Origin: Thermoplasmata archaeon | GTDB taxonomy: Archaea > Thermoplasmatota > Thermoplasmata > Thermoplasmatales > Thermoplasmataceae | Direction: 5' to 3' | DNA: 6,626 nt | Assembly (NCBI GenBank): GCA_021835265.1 | Contig: JAKBQK010000300.1 | Coordinates: forward strand, 1 to 6,626 | Part shown: positions 6,193 through 6,626 of the stretch, piece by piece | Position numbering within the stretch: the stretch's first letter is position 1 | How the letters are laid out: each line of letters starts with the position of its first letter | Notes under the pieces: model-generated | The model's database searches: none | The model's input: the letters and a program-made list of their open reading frames with translations, nothing else | Told to the model about the DNA's origin: nothing | Position numbers and translations under genes: made by a program

Positions 6193-6464
6193 GAACTTTT
6201 TGTTTGTTCCATAATCAAATCAATATGAAAATCTTTCGCGTTTCCAAGAATATAGGTATTGAAATATTTAAGATATATTCTGAATTTTGAAAAGTCAAGG
6301 ACATTCTACATTAGTACATCAGCAGAGATAACCTAAAAAGGATTATTTGAAAGTAAAATGATGCACCGCTCATCTAGTGTTAATCTCATAATCTCAACTT
6401 AATTTCAAGAATTTTCTGACCGTAATTGATAAACTTTTAAAAACTTTTCTAAACTATGACATTG
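6193..6464. other. Intergenic region between the island and the second transposase
   Basis: These 272 bases hold the upstream side of the two-gene unit and the 3' flank of the transposase at the right edge. I see only very short frames (a plus-strand 21-codon frame at 6225-6290 and a minus-strand 18-codon frame at 6333-6389), which I do not call genes. The right end of the second insertion sequence should lie here, but I could not recognise its inverted repeat without the other end. A 10-base phased repeat occurs at 6431-6454. Confidence 0.5.
6431..6454. repeat. Short phased repeat with a 10-base period
   Basis: AAACTTTT at 6431-6438 recurs at 6441-6448, and AAAC recurs at 6451-6454, each step exactly ten bases. 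It lies 11 bases past the stop of the minus-strand transposase. On that transposase's strand it reads as T-rich tracts, which could end its transcript, or it may bend the DNA. Confidence 0.5.
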
Positions 6465-6626
6465 TCACATTCCGGTTGATAGGTATCGGTGATACCAGTA
6501 GGATGTTCTTATCAACCCCTCCTTTGTCTTGAACCGGTGCTTCAACAGCCATGACTGGACGGAGAAATGCTGTTCCGCCTTGTCTGATGTCTTCTCCACC
6601 TTGGGATTCTCAAGGTACAGGAACAC
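6465..6626 (-). CDS. 3' end of a second transposase, cut by window edge
   Basis: The frame is open from the right edge to TGA at 6467-6465 and gives 53 residues. KTSDKAEQHFS (12-22), then KHRFKTKEGLIRTSYWYHRY (29-48) resembles the end of DDE transposases, where a TNN-x-x-E-like motif supplies the last catalytic acid (here probably E18) and a Lys/Arg-rich KxRFKTxxG stretch follows. That layout is typical of IS256 and MULE-like enzymes, but the fragment is too short to name a family. It lacks the YREK signature seen at the left edge, so the two transposases are of different types. A 60-base row here has 31/60 G+C, equal to the left transposase and far above the island. The visible frame is intact. 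Confidence 0.6.
   Translation of the reverse strand: MFLYLENPKVEKTSDKAEQHFSVQSWLLKHRFKTKEGLIRTSYWYHRYLSTGM

Noticed and set aside
6225..6290. Plus-strand 21-codon frame beginning MKIFRVSKN
   Set aside because: It is too short, lies in the upstream region of a divergent gene and has no ribosome-binding site.
6333..6389. Minus-strand 18-codon frame beginning MRLTLDER
   Set aside because: It resembles the start of a winged-helix protein only vaguely and stops at once; chance is likely.
2..6626. Classical composite transposon with the sugar genes as cargo
   Set aside because: A composite element needs two copies of one insertion sequence, while the two end transposases differ in type; no shared terminal repeats could be seen.

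Overview
The window most likely comes from an archaeon of the Thermoplasmatales type. The coding genes start either without a leader, with a TATA-like box about 23-28 bases before the start codon, or after a GAGGT ribosome-binding site. A dolichyl-phosphate sugar synthase and a DUF2079 membrane protein also point to archaea. This placement is inference; no rRNA or other taxonomic marker is present.

Layout: (1) 2-676, plus strand, is the 3' part of an IS4-superfamily transposase, cut by the window edge. (2) 810-1607, plus strand, is a GT2 enzyme of the dolichyl-phosphate glucosyltransferase (ALG5-like) type. (3) 1608-2121 has no convincing gene except a 33-codon ORF with its own TATA-like box and GAGGT, perhaps a gene remnant. 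(4) Three minus-strand genes follow, read from right to left: a GT2 glycosyltransferase (6165-5110), a DUF2079 polytopic membrane protein (5049-3433, 60 bases downstream and probably cotranscribed) and a membrane-tailed GT2 glycosyltransferase (3183-2122, with its own promoter). (5) 6465-6626, minus strand, is the 3' end of a second, unrelated transposase, cut by the other window edge.

The four sugar genes form a small surface-glycan island. Base composition changes sharply at its edges: sampled 60-base rows in both transposase pieces hold 31/60 G+C (241-300 and 6541-6600), while a row inside the DUF2079 gene holds 15/60 (4561-4620). Both transposases have their 3' ends facing the island. This fits a cell-surface glycosylation locus that was acquired or reshuffled by mobile elements.

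A working model, which is inference: the ALG5-like enzyme makes a lipid-phosphate sugar at the cytoplasmic face. The two other GT2 enzymes extend a lipid-linked glycan. The DUF2079 protein, whose family resembles GT-C enzymes, uses the lipid-phosphate sugar on the outer face. I see no obviously new defence system, CRISPR array, tRNA or rRNA.
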